Below the pieces are notes generated by a model. The model was not told the origin of the DNA. It did not search any database and saw only the letters and a program-made list of their open reading frames with translations. A program made the translations under genes and the position numbers. DNA of 64,000 nucleotides, taken from positions 1-64,000 of the forward strand of contig CBDDBX010000042.1 in NCBI GenBank assembly GCA_965225955.1, in the 5' to 3' direction. The DNA comes from CBDDBX01 sp965225955. Lineage in GTDB: Bacteria; Acidobacteriota; Aminicenantia; UBA2199. The number at the start of each line of letters is the position of its first letter. Position 1 is the first letter of the stretch. Positions 1 through 9,063 of the stretch are shown here, piece after piece.

Positions 1-559
1 TTAACATCTTTTTTCCCGGTAGCAATCTTAAGTACCTCTCCCTTCATACTGAAAAGAGCCTTTTCAAGAAGAAGATCACCACTCCACTCTACAGATAGTT
101 TAGCACTATCCTTTCCTCTGTTTTTTACTCTAACTCTTATGAGAGATGAACTTTCTGAAACGATTATCATTTCTGATGTCACTGTAAGATCTGCTGTTCT
201 GAACTCCTGAAACAGTTTGCCAGGATAATAAGCAATTTTTCTTACAGAATCTTTATTAAGAGAAACAGCTTTACCATTTTTTTTCAATCCCAGTACTGTT
301 GCAGAACTACTGAGCCATCTTCCATGAGTAAGTAGAAAAGGTCCTGCAAATGATCCGTAGTACTTTTCATTATCAGGCAGAGCATATCCAAACCATGCGC
401 CCTTATCAGTAAAGAAAAAAGATTTCCAGTCTTTGGATTGTGCCGGGATATTTTTTACATTAAGTACATCAGAAAAGTTCTCCTGAACATAACTTCCATT
501 AAGAAAAAAAGTAGATAAAAAGAGAAGAATTAAAAGGTTTTTTAATGAGATTTTCATTG
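1..559 (-). CDS. GH63 / YgjK-like secreted glucosidase, N-terminal part only
   Basis: Seen: an open frame on the minus strand starts at the ATG at 559-557 and runs off the left edge without a stop, giving about 186 residues. It begins with a signal peptide (MKISLKNLLILLFLSTFFLN). The following part has GAWFGYALPD, FAGPFLLTHG, LVW/EWSGDLL-type segments that align in order with the N-terminal beta-sandwich of E. coli YgjK (DLGAWHGHLLPD, GGFPGVALLT, LDLVWDGELL). Family knowledge: GH63 enzymes cleave alpha-glucosides; YgjK is periplasmic. Inferred: an exported alpha-glucosidase or related inverting glycosidase. The catalytic (alpha/alpha)6 barrel lies outside the window, so activity cannot be judged. 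Confidence 0.7.
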
Positions 560-731
560 ACACTCCTGAATTGAAAACATTACCACATAATATATCACAT
601 ATCAACACAACTACCATTTGCATTCAGAATAACTTTAGTAACAGAACTGATGGTTTACTTATTAAGATAGCATCACAAATTACTACCTGGTGACAAACAG
701 ATTGTCTCTGTGAATAAAAAAAGTGATCTGC

Positions 732-737
732 TATAAT
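732..737 (+). promoter_or_regulatory. Candidate -10 box of the thioredoxin gene
   Basis: A perfect TATAAT lies 33 bases before the thioredoxin ATG. The hexamer 17 bases upstream (TGTGAA) is a poor -35, so this is a plausible but unproven sigma-70 promoter. Confidence 0.4.
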
Positions 738-770
738 ATTGTTTTAATTTAACATTAAGGAGGCCTTATA

Positions 771-1247
771 ATGAAAAAAATCGCAGCATTAATAGTTATT
801 CTGGTAATTACCATGACAATAACTCTTTCAGCAGCAGGTAACAAAAAGCCATCACTTTACGATCCATCACTGGATGTAAAAGCTGAACTGAAAAAAGCTT
901 TTATTACTGCAAAAAAAGAGAACAGGAACATTCTTATGATGTTTGGAGCAAACTGGTGCCCATGGTGCCACAAACTTCACAATCTTTTTGACAACAACAA
1001 AGAGATCAAAGACTATCTTAAAAAACACTTCATCCTGATTCTTGTAGATGTAGGTGAAGACAGAAAGAAACCTATTAATCAGGATATAGTAAAAAAAGCC
1101 AGAGTTGGTGGCCTTGGTTATCCAAGTCTCGCAGTTCTGAATTATAAAGGGCAGCTTCTGGTAGCACAGTCTTCAGGAATACTGGAAAAAGGCAAAGCTC
1201 ACAATCCGGAAAAAGTTCTCAATTTCTTAAAAATACACACAAACTAA
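771..1247 (+). CDS. Secreted thioredoxin-fold protein (CPWC)
   Basis: A 158-residue protein with a signal peptide (residues 1-22, ending SAA) and a thioredoxin-like domain of the Thioredoxin_7/DUF255-like type. The redox motif C63-P-W-C66 sits after the usual beta strand (MMFGANWCPWCHKLH), and the cis-proline loop is YPSL near residue 121. Known of the family: such exported proteins reduce or isomerise disulfides, or serve cytochrome maturation, in the periplasm. The start is clear: AAGGAGG 8 bases upstream of ATG. It stands alone between a divergent glycosidase gene and an ABC permease. The substrate is not identifiable. A GC-rich hairpin follows the stop. Confidence 0.8.
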   Translation: MKKIAALIVILVITMTITLSAAGNKKPSLYDPSLDVKAELKKAFITAKKENRNILMMFGANWCPWCHKLHNLFDNNKEIKDYLKKHFILILVDVGEDRKKPINQDIVKKARVGGLGYPSLAVLNYKGQLLVAQSSGILEKGKAHNPEKVLNFLKIHTN

Positions 1248-1255
1248 TCATAAGA

Positions 1256-1273
1256 GGCCGGTATCAGCCGGCC
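1256..1273 (+). terminator. Hairpin after the thioredoxin gene
   Basis: GGCCGG and CCGGCC arms flank a six-base loop just after the stop codon. There is no clear T-run, so termination may be inefficient. Confidence 0.4.
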
Positions 1274-1409
1274 ACTGTCCACTTTCGATCACAAACGTTC
1301 ATTTTCGAACAATTTAATTAAAGCAAAACACCCAATATATCTGAACTTTTTCACATTTTAACGTAAACCATCTCTTTTCTTTACCGTCATACTCTAATCA
1401 GGAGGATAA

Positions 1410-3762
1410 ATGTTCAGAACATATCTTATTTCTGCTTTAAGGCAGTTGAAACGGAAAAAAACTTATACTGCAATAGCAGGGTCCACACTATTTCTGGGAA
1501 TTTTAACTGCCTCAGTAATATCTGTATTTATTGCCGGAGAATATAGCTACGATTCAGTACACACTGAAAAAGATAGAATTTTCCGACTTGGCATAAAGCA
1601 GAAGGACAGAGGCAAAATCCGTAGTTTTGCTTTATCTGCCCCGGAAATGGGGACTACTCTCAAAGATAGTTTTCCGGAAATCAGATATTGTGCCAGATTA
1701 CTTGGGTATAACTCAGTGTTTAAGAGCAGAACCAGAAAATTCAAAAAATCTTTCTTCTTTACAGACAGCTCTCTGTTCAACATGTTTTACCCTGAATGTG
1801 ATTAAAGGGTCAGCAGCTCCATTGAAAAACCCGGATCAGGTAATGGTTTCAGAAAGCTTCGCTGCAAATCTGGGAAAGAACCCTGTAGGTAGCACAATAA
1901 CCCTTGATAACTCTATAACTCTTACAGTAGCAGGTATTTTTAAAGATCTACCCCGGAATACTCAAATTCACTCGGATATATTTGTATCTCTCAAAACAGT
2001 TGAAAACCCTGCTATATGGGGAAAAGGAGCAACCTCCACGTGGCAGGGGCTGAACTTCCACACATTCTTCCTTCTTAACAGTACCAGTATACCGGAAAAC
2101 CTGATAAGAGACGCTACAGAGATATTCAGAAAACATCAGAAAGGAGAAGTAGTATCTACACCTTTTTTTGAGAAACTGAGCAGAATCTATATACACTCAG
2201 ATTCTGAGTACTCTCTCACGGGAAACAGCAAAAGCCTTCTTATTTCTATTCTTATACTTACAACAATTCTTATTATAGCTCTTTCCACAATTAACACAGT
2301 GAATATTGCTACTGCAAAAGCATCAGTAAGAACCACAGAAACAGCTCTCAGGAAATTACTGGGAGGAAACAGATCCCAACTATTTCTGATGGTTCTTACA
2401 GAATATATAGCTCTGGGACTGGCAGTTATGGCGCCTCTTACTATAAGTTCACTGTTTACCGGTGATATGCTTCAGCTCCTTTCAAAGGCACCGGTTTCTC
2501 TGAATATAAACTTATGGTTTCTCTTGTTCTCTTTGATCTATCTCATACTTTCGGTTCTTATAACAACACTGTCTGTCACAGGTTTTCTTCTTAAGTTCTA
2601 CACACCTTCTATTCTGAGAGGCAGAAAAACCAGCAACAACTCAGCTCTTTTCAAAAAAATTATGCTCTTTATACAGTTTGCTATATCTACAACAATAATA
2701 ATTGGTACAGTACAGATAGCAGAACAGTTAAAATATATTGACAGCAGACCTCTTGGTTTCACAAGAACCAATCTGTTATACCTCAGACTCAACACAAATG
2801 ATGCAAAAAAAAGAGCACAGGTTCTTCAGCATCGCCTGGAACAGATGCCGGAAGTAGTTTCAACAAGCTTAAGTTCCAGAGTGCTGGGTAATGTTTTCAG
2901 TGGCTGGTGGCTAAAGGGCAAAGATGAGAACAAAATTAGCGTTACAGCTCTTTTTGTGGATTACGATTTTCTTAAAACCTTTGGCATGAAGATACATAAA
3001 GGCAGAAGTTTTTCAAAAGATCATCCTTCAGACGCAACTAATGGTATTATTCTGAATAAAGAAGCAGTAAAAGCACTTGGAATGAAAGATCCTGTCGGAA
3101 AAAGCGTCAATTTCTCAGGGATGAAACAGGGAATAATCACTGGTGTTATAGAAGATATAAACTTCCAGCCTCTGAACAGAAAAGCCTCTCCTCTTGTTAT
3201 AACTTTCAACCAGAGTAACTACCACAAGTGGTTTATTGGTGTCAGGTTACATGAGGGGCAGTATGAAGCATTTCTGAATAAACTTGATACTGTATGGAAA
3301 AAATTTGCACCGGATTCCCCTCTGTCAGTTATTTATCAGGAGGATATATTAAAAAGACTATATAAATCTGAAGGGAGATTACTATCTGTAATGATCTATT
3401 CATCTTTTATTGTAATGTTTATTTCATGCACAGGCCTTATAGGAATATCTTCATTTATAATTCAGTCACGCCTTAAAGAACTGAGTATCAGGAAGGTTCT
3501 TGGAGCTACAACAGGAGGTATGATAAGAATGCTTATTAATGAGTTTGGAGTTATAGTAACTGCATCCCTGATTGTATCAGTTCCATCGGCATTTATTATT
3601 TCAGCCCGCTGGCTGAGTAACTATTCTTTCAGAATATCCCAGGCTCCCGGCACCTATATTTCAACGGCAATATTAATGCTTATTATTACTGCCATCTCCA
3701 TTTGTGCAACATCCTGGAAAGCTGCATCTGTTAACCCTGCTTCAGCAATGCGAAATGAGTAG
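1410..3762 (+). pseudogene. FtsX/MacB-type ABC transporter permease, one-base frameshift
   Basis: Two overlapping frames (1410-1805, then about 1789-3762) make one 784-residue permease of the long FtsX type: an N-terminal membrane segment, a MacB-like periplasmic domain, three central TM segments, a second periplasmic domain, and three C-terminal TM segments ending in a typical NPASAMRNE tail. The break is at the TTTT run 1785-1788. Dropping one T restores the family pattern FTDSSLFNMF-TLNVIKGS. SD AGGAGG stands before ATG 1410. Known: these permeases work with a separate ABC ATPase in lipoprotein or drug export or mechanotransmission; none is adjacent. Either a recent pseudogene or a sequencing indel; both halves are otherwise well conserved. 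Confidence 0.75.
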
Positions 3763-3787
3763 CAGATAAAACAGAAACCTAAAAACT

Positions 3788-3809
3788 GTAGTCCCTTAAA
3801 AAGGGACTG
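3788..3809. terminator. Terminator between convergent permease and HU genes
   Basis: A stem of AGTCCCTT / AAGGGACT with a short A-rich loop lies in the 61-base gap between the two convergent genes, so it could serve either strand. T-runs are weak. Confidence 0.5.
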
Positions 3810-3823
3810 CAGATATAACAGAT

Positions 3824-4099
3824 TTAGCGGTCTACTTCCTCTTTAAGCCTTTTACCAGCTGAGAATTTCACAACTTTAGTTGCAGGAATAAGGATCTTTT
3901 CTCCTGTTGAAGGATTACGCCCTTCTCTTTCGGGTCTCTCAGAAACACTGAAAGTTCCGAATCCTGCAAGAGTTATTTTATCCCCTTCAGCCAGTGTGGA
4001 CGAAACAACCTCTACAAAGGCTGAAAGAAACTTTTCTGCTTCATCATCCACCAAAAATGTCTTATTTGACATCCATACTGCAAGTTCACTTTTAGTCAT
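3824..4099 (-). CDS. HU-family DNA-binding protein
   Basis: A 91-residue histone-like protein. Start chosen at MTKSEL (4099) because GGAGGG lies 7 bases upstream; an upstream GTG at 4117 would cover that SD. Seen: the N-terminal helical pair, the beta-arm core ITLAGFGTFSVSERPEREGRNPSTGEKI with the intercalating-proline tip (RNPSTGE), and the C-terminal FSAGKRLKEEV. Known: HU/IHF dimers bend and compact DNA and assist replication and transcription. The gene is monocistronic, with its own upstream region of about 230 bases shared divergently with phoH. Confidence 0.93.
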   Translation of the reverse strand: MTKSELAVWMSNKTFLVDDEAEKFLSAFVEVVSSTLAEGDKITLAGFGTFSVSERPEREGRNPSTGEKILIPATKVVKFSAGKRLKEEVDR

Positions 4100-4337
4100 A
4101 CTGACACCCTCCGGCACTTACTTGAGAGCTGATGCTCTTCTACCCGGTTGTTTATAGTAGATTAACCCGATTCTGTTGTCAACAGAGCTCCCGGGGGAGA
4201 GGGAGGGATTTATAATAAAAAATTTCATTATAAAAAAATCATTTCACCGTGGGAATGCGCTTTAAAACAGCTTTTCTTGACAACCAGACTACCCGAATAT
4301 ATAATTTTTTTTATTAACATTATACACTGGATGAAAT

Positions 4338-5294
4338 ATGGAAATTATTACCTACCCTGAAGATATCAAAAAACAGCTGATTATAATAATTCAGAAACAT
4401 ATAAACCGTTTTGAAACAAATTTCGGAATCGATATTGCCCTCAGAGGCAACAGAATAATGTTTGACGGAGAAGAGAAGAATCGTCATAACTTTAAGAAAT
4501 GCGTAGAACATCTTATTGATATGGCAAGAAAAAACATGCCTCTTGATGAGAATAGTATAGCTCTGGCAATGGAGGTCTCTGAAAACGGAAATACCGTAGA
4601 GATAGACGATATAATAAAAGACAGAGCCATTATTAAAGTTAATGGTAAAGATGTATATCCTAAGACTGTAAATCAGAACAGGTATATACAATCTATGAAC
4701 TGCAATGATCTCGTTTTTGCCATAGGTCCTGCAGGTACTGGCAAAACATTTCTGGCAATAGCAATGGCTCTGCACCATCTTCTTAACAGAAAAGTTGAAA
4801 GAATTGTCCTTACCAGACCGGTAGTTGAAGCTGGGGAGAAGCTTGGTTTCCTCCCCGGAGACATTCAGCAGAAAGTAAACCCTTACTTCAGACCTCTTTA
4901 CGATTCACTCTATCACCTCATCGGATTTGAAAGGACATCAGAACTTATAGATAAAAACATAATCGAAATAGCTCCTCTGGCATATATGAGAGGACGGACA
5001 ATTAATAACGCTTTCATTATTCTGGATGAGGGGCAGAATACAACTGTTTCACAGATGAAAATGTTCCTCACAAGATTTGGGAGTCACTCTAAAGTAATAA
5101 TTACTGCTGATACTTCCCAAATTGATCTTCCCCCTTCACAGAAGTCGGGAATTTTCCAGCCTCTGAAGATCCTTAAAGGTATTCAGGGAATTGCTTTCTC
5201 CAGATTGTACGGCAAAGATGTGGTTCGCCACAATCTTGTTCAGAAAATTATTAATGCATACGAAAAGAATGCAGAAAAAAAAGAGGAAAAATGA
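4338..5294 (+). CDS. PhoH-family P-loop ATPase
   Basis: A 318-residue cytoplasmic protein of usual PhoH/YbeZ length. Walker A is GPAGTGKT (residues 130-137) and Walker B is FIILDEGQN, followed by the TADTSQIDLP stretch typical of the family. The N-terminal 100 residues match the PhoH-like leader domain. It overlaps pgpH by 4 bases (ATGA), and ybeY follows. Known: the PhoH-ybeY pairing is widespread and linked to RNA processing and 16S maturation. No strong SD precedes the ATG, only GGATG nearby. Confidence 0.92.
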   Translation: MEIITYPEDIKKQLIIIIQKHINRFETNFGIDIALRGNRIMFDGEEKNRHNFKKCVEHLIDMARKNMPLDENSIALAMEVSENGNTVEIDDIIKDRAIIKVNGKDVYPKTVNQNRYIQSMNCNDLVFAIGPAGTGKTFLAIAMALHHLLNRKVERIVLTRPVVEAGEKLGFLPGDIQQKVNPYFRPLYDSLYHLIGFERTSELIDKNIIEIAPLAYMRGRTINNAFIILDEGQNTTVSQMKMFLTRFGSHSKVIITADTSQIDLPPSQKSGIFQPLKILKGIQGIAFSRLYGKDVVRHNLVQKIINAYEKNAEKKEEK

Positions 5295-7579
5295 GATTTG
5301 AATTTACTCTATTTAATGAGAATTCCGACAGTCTCAGGTCGGAGCACAGGAAATTCCGTATATCCACCTTTATTTTCAGTCTGTTCTCACTTATTACTAT
5401 CACCTACTTTGCCTACACTCCGGTTAATAAAACCATAGGCAGCACCAGTGGTATTAAAGCAGGTGATATTGTGTCAAAAGATATAATAGTCCAGCAGGAT
5501 ATAACTTTTGAAGATAAAGAGAGAACTGATAAACTGAGACAGGAGAAGAAAAAAGATATCCCTCCGGTATACACTTTCGATTCGGAATCTGTCAGAAATA
5601 CCAGCATTCTTATAACAGATTTTTTCGCAGGTACAGATAAACTTGAAAAGGAGTACAAGTCAGGAAAAGTCTCACTGAGAAAATCCCGTAATAAATTTAA
5701 TGAAGTAACCTCTCTTGATATCTCTTCAAAAGATATGGGAAAAATTTTAAAAGAAAGAGTTTTTAGCGATGTCAACCTCAATCAGCTACTGGATTTCATA
5801 AAAGATCTTCAGCTTAAAGGAATAGTTCTTTCCAAAAGAGGTATAAGAAAAGATAGTAACGGTTACATAGCATTCAGCGGTAGAGAAGGCAGAGTAAAGG
5901 GAGATAATCTGTATGATCTTCAGGACATAAAGCTATCCCTTCTCAAGTATTTTAAAGATTCAGGTAATACAATGCCGGAACTGGTATCAGGTATTGTTAA
6001 AGATTTTATAAAAACCAATACTATATATTCGCCGGAACTCACAACCAAGAGTCTGGATGAAAACCTTGCTAAGATAAACCCGGTAATAGTTACTCTCAAA
6101 AGAGGGCGGGTTATATTAAGAAAAGGTGATGTAATAAATCCAAACGATATCAAACTCATAAGAAAGATTGCTTCTCTGGAGCAGATATCAGGAACAACTA
6201 TTCCGCAATACTATTTTATTTTTATATTTACCGCACTGATGATTCTGTTCCTTCACAGTTTCTACTCAGTATGGCAGCTTAAAACGGTTAACCGGAGCAG
6301 ACTCTTTGCTGTTACAGTAACTACTTTTGCTGTTTCAGCAATAATATACAGAATAGCTCTTTTTGTTTACCCCGTAATAATCAGAAATCTTTCACTAACA
6401 GTGAATTATGATGATATAAGTATTTTTCTGGGGATTCCTTTTGCTGTTGGAGCACTTATAATAGCTTTCACATTTAATCTGCCAATTGCTGTACTATTCT
6501 CCTTTCTGAATGCAATCCTCAGTGGCATCATATGTAACTGGAACTTTGGTATTGTAATCTATGTTCTTATAAGCAATATAACGGTATGTTACGGTATCGA
6601 ATACTATCAGAGAGTCAAAAGATCACCAATAATAAAGACTTCCCTTTTCTGGCTGCTCCCGGTAAACCTTATTGGAGCTGCATTTTTCTCATTCTCAGTT
6701 GCTGATACCTCAACAGAACAACTCATAACAAACCTTGCAATGAGTACAGTATCTGCCCTTGCGACTCCGGTTATAGCAAACTTCATAATACCTGTATGGG
6801 AGATTATATTTAAGCTTGTTACAGAACTTAAACTAATAGAACTTACCAATCTGAATCTTCCTATATTCAGAGAGATGCTTGAAAAAGCTCCAGGCACCTA
6901 TCACCACTCCCAGATGGTAGCATCTCTGGCTGAAGCTGCAGCTCAGGATCTTGAGTGCTCACCTGCTCTGGTTACAGCAATGGCTCTGTATCACGATATA
7001 GGGAAAATTGACAATCCTCAGTTCTTTACTGAAAACCACTCAATATATCCAAATCCCCACCCTGGCCTCTCCCCCCGTGAAAGTTCAAGAAATATCATAT
7101 CCCATATTAATGATGGGCTCGAAAGAGCAAGAAAACTGAAGTTACCACCAGTAGTAAGTTCTGCAATAACCCAGCATCATGGCACTAAACTGGTTAAGTT
7201 CTTTTACGATAAGGCCAGAGAAGAGGCTTCAATGGAAACAGATGAGTTTGATGCTTCACTATTCAGATATCCGGGGAATAAGCCACAGAATATTGAAAAT
7301 GCCATTATAATGCTTGCAGATCAGATCGAAGCTGCATCCAAGAGCCTTGCAGCTCCTAAAGATGAAGAGATAATAAACGTTATTGGAAAAATAATAGATA
7401 CAAATATTGAAGACAGACAGTTTGATGAGTGTGAAGAGCTGACATTCAAAGCACTTAACACAATAGCAAACAGTTTCTATAAGAAGCTGTCTTCTATATA
7501 TCACATGAGAATATCCTATCCGGGATTCAATTTCAAAGAGAAACAGAAAGAGGCTGAAACAGATGATAAACTTAGTTAG
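5291..7579 (+). CDS. pgpH: 7TM-HD phosphohydrolase, PgpH/YqfF family
   Basis: A 762-residue membrane protein. Order: cytoplasmic start, one TM near residue 30, a large extracytoplasmic 7TMR-HDED domain, about seven TM segments (residues 305-500), then a cytoplasmic HD domain. The catalytic HD signature is YHDIGKIDNPQFF (about residue 566), preceded by a distal His-containing TYHHSQM and followed by QHHGT. Known: Listeria PgpH hydrolyses cyclic di-AMP; the family lies between phoH and ybeY in many genomes, as here. Inferred: turnover of c-di-AMP linked to envelope or osmotic state. It overlaps both neighbours, so co-translation is likely. Confidence 0.88.
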   Translation: MRFEFTLFNENSDSLRSEHRKFRISTFIFSLFSLITITYFAYTPVNKTIGSTSGIKAGDIVSKDIIVQQDITFEDKERTDKLRQEKKKDIPPVYTFDSESVRNTSILITDFFAGTDKLEKEYKSGKVSLRKSRNKFNEVTSLDISSKDMGKILKERVFSDVNLNQLLDFIKDLQLKGIVLSKRGIRKDSNGYIAFSGREGRVKGDNLYDLQDIKLSLLKYFKDSGNTMPELVSGIVKDFIKTNTIYSPELTTKSLDENLAKINPVIVTLKRGRVILRKGDVINPNDIKLIRKIASLEQISGTTIPQYYFIFIFTALMILFLHSFYSVWQLKTVNRSRLFAVTVTTFAVSAIIYRIALFVYPVIIRNLSLTVNYDDISIFLGIPFAVGALIIAFTFNLPIAVLFSFLNAILSGIICNWNFGIVIYVLISNITVCYGIEYYQRVKRSPIIKTSLFWLLPVNLIGAAFFSFSVADTSTEQLITNLAMSTVSALATPVIANFIIPVWEIIFKLVTELKLIELTNLNLPIFREMLEKAPGTYHHSQMVASLAEAAAQDLECSPALVTAMALYHDIGKIDNPQFFTENHSIYPNPHPGLSPRESSRNIISHINDGLERARKLKLPPVVSSAITQHHGTKLVKFFYDKAREEASMETDEFDASLFRYPGNKPQNIENAIIMLADQIEAASKSLAAPKDEEIINVIGKIIDTNIEDRQFDECEELTFKALNTIANSFYKKLSSIYHMRISYPGFNFKEKQKEAETDDKLS

Positions 7580-7973
7580 CGAAGAGTTCAGAATAGTAAA
7601 GAAACACTATTTAACTAAACTTAAAGTTGTAAAAAAGAGACTTGGATTAAGAGGCACAATGACAATCAAAATTGGTGGAAATGAAGAGTCTCAGGAACTT
7701 AACAAAGCCTTCAGAAATAAAGATTATCCGACAGATGTTCTCAGCTTTCCTGTAAATGAGAAATTACCGGAAGGTTATTATATTGGAGATATATTTATCT
7801 CAATGCCCGTTGCAGAGAAGCAGGCTGTTGAGAACGGAATAGAGATCTATCAGGAACTTCTGACTCTTATGATCCACGGTATCCTTCACCTTGCGGGTTA
7901 TGATCATGAAAACGATGAAGGAGAGATGCTGGAACTTCAGGATGAAATAATGGCGGAGCTTCAGACCAGCTGA
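7563..7973 (+). CDS. ybeY: Endoribonuclease YbeY
   Basis: A 136-residue protein with the metal-binding signature HGILHLAGYDH (residues 104-114), diagnostic of the UPF0054/YbeY family. The N-terminal part has the usual N-x-x-FR-x-K-D-x-P-T-D-V-L-S-F-P pattern. Known: YbeY is a zinc-dependent RNase needed for 16S rRNA 3'-end maturation and 70S quality control. The start lies inside the end of pgpH (17-base overlap), making this the last gene of the phoH-pgpH-ybeY operon. Confidence 0.95.
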   Translation: MINLVSEEFRIVKKHYLTKLKVVKKRLGLRGTMTIKIGGNEESQELNKAFRNKDYPTDVLSFPVNEKLPEGYYIGDIFISMPVAEKQAVENGIEIYQELLTLMIHGILHLAGYDHENDEGEMLELQDEIMAELQTS

Positions 7974-7999
7974 ATCTGAGCATCCACCCTGTAAATGAA

Positions 8000-8048
8000 G
8001 ACTGTCTCAAAACTATTATTCAGGATTGAAAATAATTTTGAGACTATC
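8000..8048. repeat. Short palindrome made of the small mobile element's terminal repeats
   Basis: The left arm GACTGTCTCAAAACTATT and right arm AATAATTTTGAGACTATC are near-perfect inverted repeats around 12 bases. The arm matches the terminal repeat of the element at 10596-10757. It lies between convergent ybeY and the YciI gene and could act as a two-way terminator. Confidence 0.6.
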
Positions 8049-8065
8049 TTTCAGGTCATTGGTAA

Positions 8066-8338
8066 TCAGCCACCAACCACCACGTTCCACTCTTTTATTT
8101 TCCAGTTCATCACAACCCCATTGGTAACATAAGGGTCGTTATCGATGAACTCTTCCACTTTCGCTTTATCTGTTTTAAAAACAAGTTCAGCACCATGATA
8201 AGGCTCGTTATAGGTTCCAGCCATCATTAAATCACCATCTGCAAGCATCTTTTCTGCCAGTTTAAGGTGCTCATCCCTGTAGGGCGTACGCCGCTCAACA
8301 TAATCATCAACATAATCATAAACAAGAATGTAGTACAT
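8066..8338 (-). CDS. YciI-like protein
   Basis: A 90-residue protein starting MYYILVYDYV, with the ferredoxin-like YCII fold pattern: a conserved His (DEHLKLAEKMLADGDL), a GTYNE loop, and FIDNDPYVTNGVV near the end. Known: YciI proteins are small dimeric alpha/beta proteins of uncertain function, sometimes hydrolytic. A good SD (GAGGAA) precedes the ATG. It follows the GNAT gene by 24 bases, so the two form an operon. Confidence 0.85.
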   Translation of the reverse strand: MYYILVYDYVDDYVERRTPYRDEHLKLAEKMLADGDLMMAGTYNEPYHGAELVFKTDKAKVEEFIDNDPYVTNGVVMNWKIKEWNVVVGG

Positions 8339-8362
8339 GTGTTTAGTTCCTCCTCATACTTA

Positions 8363-8827
8363 TCAATTAATCTCTTCTTCAAACATGCGGTAATCGCACT
8401 CACTCATCCCCAGGTTCCTGTAAACAGATATTGCCCTGCTGTTCTCTTTTTCTACGTAGAGACGTATACCTACAAGATCAGGATCTTCTTTTACCAGTTT
8501 TTTTACAAAAGCGTAAATCTCCCGGAAAATACCTTTTCTTCTGAAATCCGGCACAACATAGACACTCTGAATCCAGTAGAACAGTCCACCTCTCCAGTCA
8601 CTCCATTCGAAAGTTATCATGGTAGAGGCAACTATACGACCTTCATACTCACAAACAATATAAAAGCCAAGTTCTTTTCTACGGAATAGTTTGTGTACAC
8701 CTTTCTCAACGATTTGTCTGTTGAGTTTTTTGTTTTCAGTTTCCATCGCCATAGCGAGTTGAAACTCGGTTATAGCGTCACCATCCTTCTCATCTGCCAA
8801 TCTTACAATGAGTTCTGATCGCTTCAT
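8363..8827 (-). CDS. GNAT-family N-acetyltransferase
   Basis: A 154-residue protein with the acetyltransferase_1 fold. The acetyl-CoA pyrophosphate loop is VVPDFRRKGIFREIYAFV, with the preceding strand GGLFYWIQSVYV and the C-terminal ENSRAISVYRNLGMSE stretch. Substrate unknown. First gene of a two-gene unit with the YciI protein. About 95 bases upstream is a palindrome like a Fur box. Confidence 0.85.
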   Translation of the reverse strand: MKRSELIVRLADEKDGDAITEFQLAMAMETENKKLNRQIVEKGVHKLFRRKELGFYIVCEYEGRIVASTMITFEWSDWRGGLFYWIQSVYVVPDFRRKGIFREIYAFVKKLVKEDPDLVGIRLYVEKENSRAISVYRNLGMSECDYRMFEEEIN

Positions 8828-8922
8828 AAATAGATTGTAAACTTTCCGGAAATCAGGTTCAACTGTTTTTTATTAAAAGAGAGAATAAAAATTATGTGAA
8901 AAGTTAAATTAAAAAAAACAAA

Positions 8923-8940
8923 CAATAATCATTATCATTG
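8923..8940. promoter_or_regulatory. Fur-box-like palindrome upstream of the GNAT-YciI unit
   Basis: CAATAATCATTATCATTG is an imperfect palindrome. Its reverse strand holds TGATAATGATTAT, matching 13 of 15 positions of the Fur 7-1-7 consensus TGATAATnATTATCA. It sits 96 bases before the GNAT start in an AT-rich stretch, so a chance match is possible. Confidence 0.4.
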
Positions 8941-9003
8941 TTGATAAAAAGAAAATTAATGCTATATTTTTATTACACCCTTACAAAATATTACTGGCTA
9001 AGC

Positions 9004-9036
9004 CCTCCGGCATCCTCGCCAACATTGCCGGAGGGT
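9004..9036 (-). terminator. Hairpin after the adenylate kinase gene
   Basis: CCCTCCGGCA and TGCCGGAGGG form a ten-base stem some 30 bases past the adk stop. The downstream T-run is poor (TTAGCC), so it may be an RNA-end stabiliser rather than an intrinsic terminator. Confidence 0.5.
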
Positions 9037-9063
9037 AACTCTTCTTAAAGATCTTAAAAAAAA

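Noticed and set aside
8267..8689. A 140-codon plus-strand ORF
   Set aside because: It lies antisense across the YciI and GNAT genes, which have clear family signatures; it is a shadow frame.
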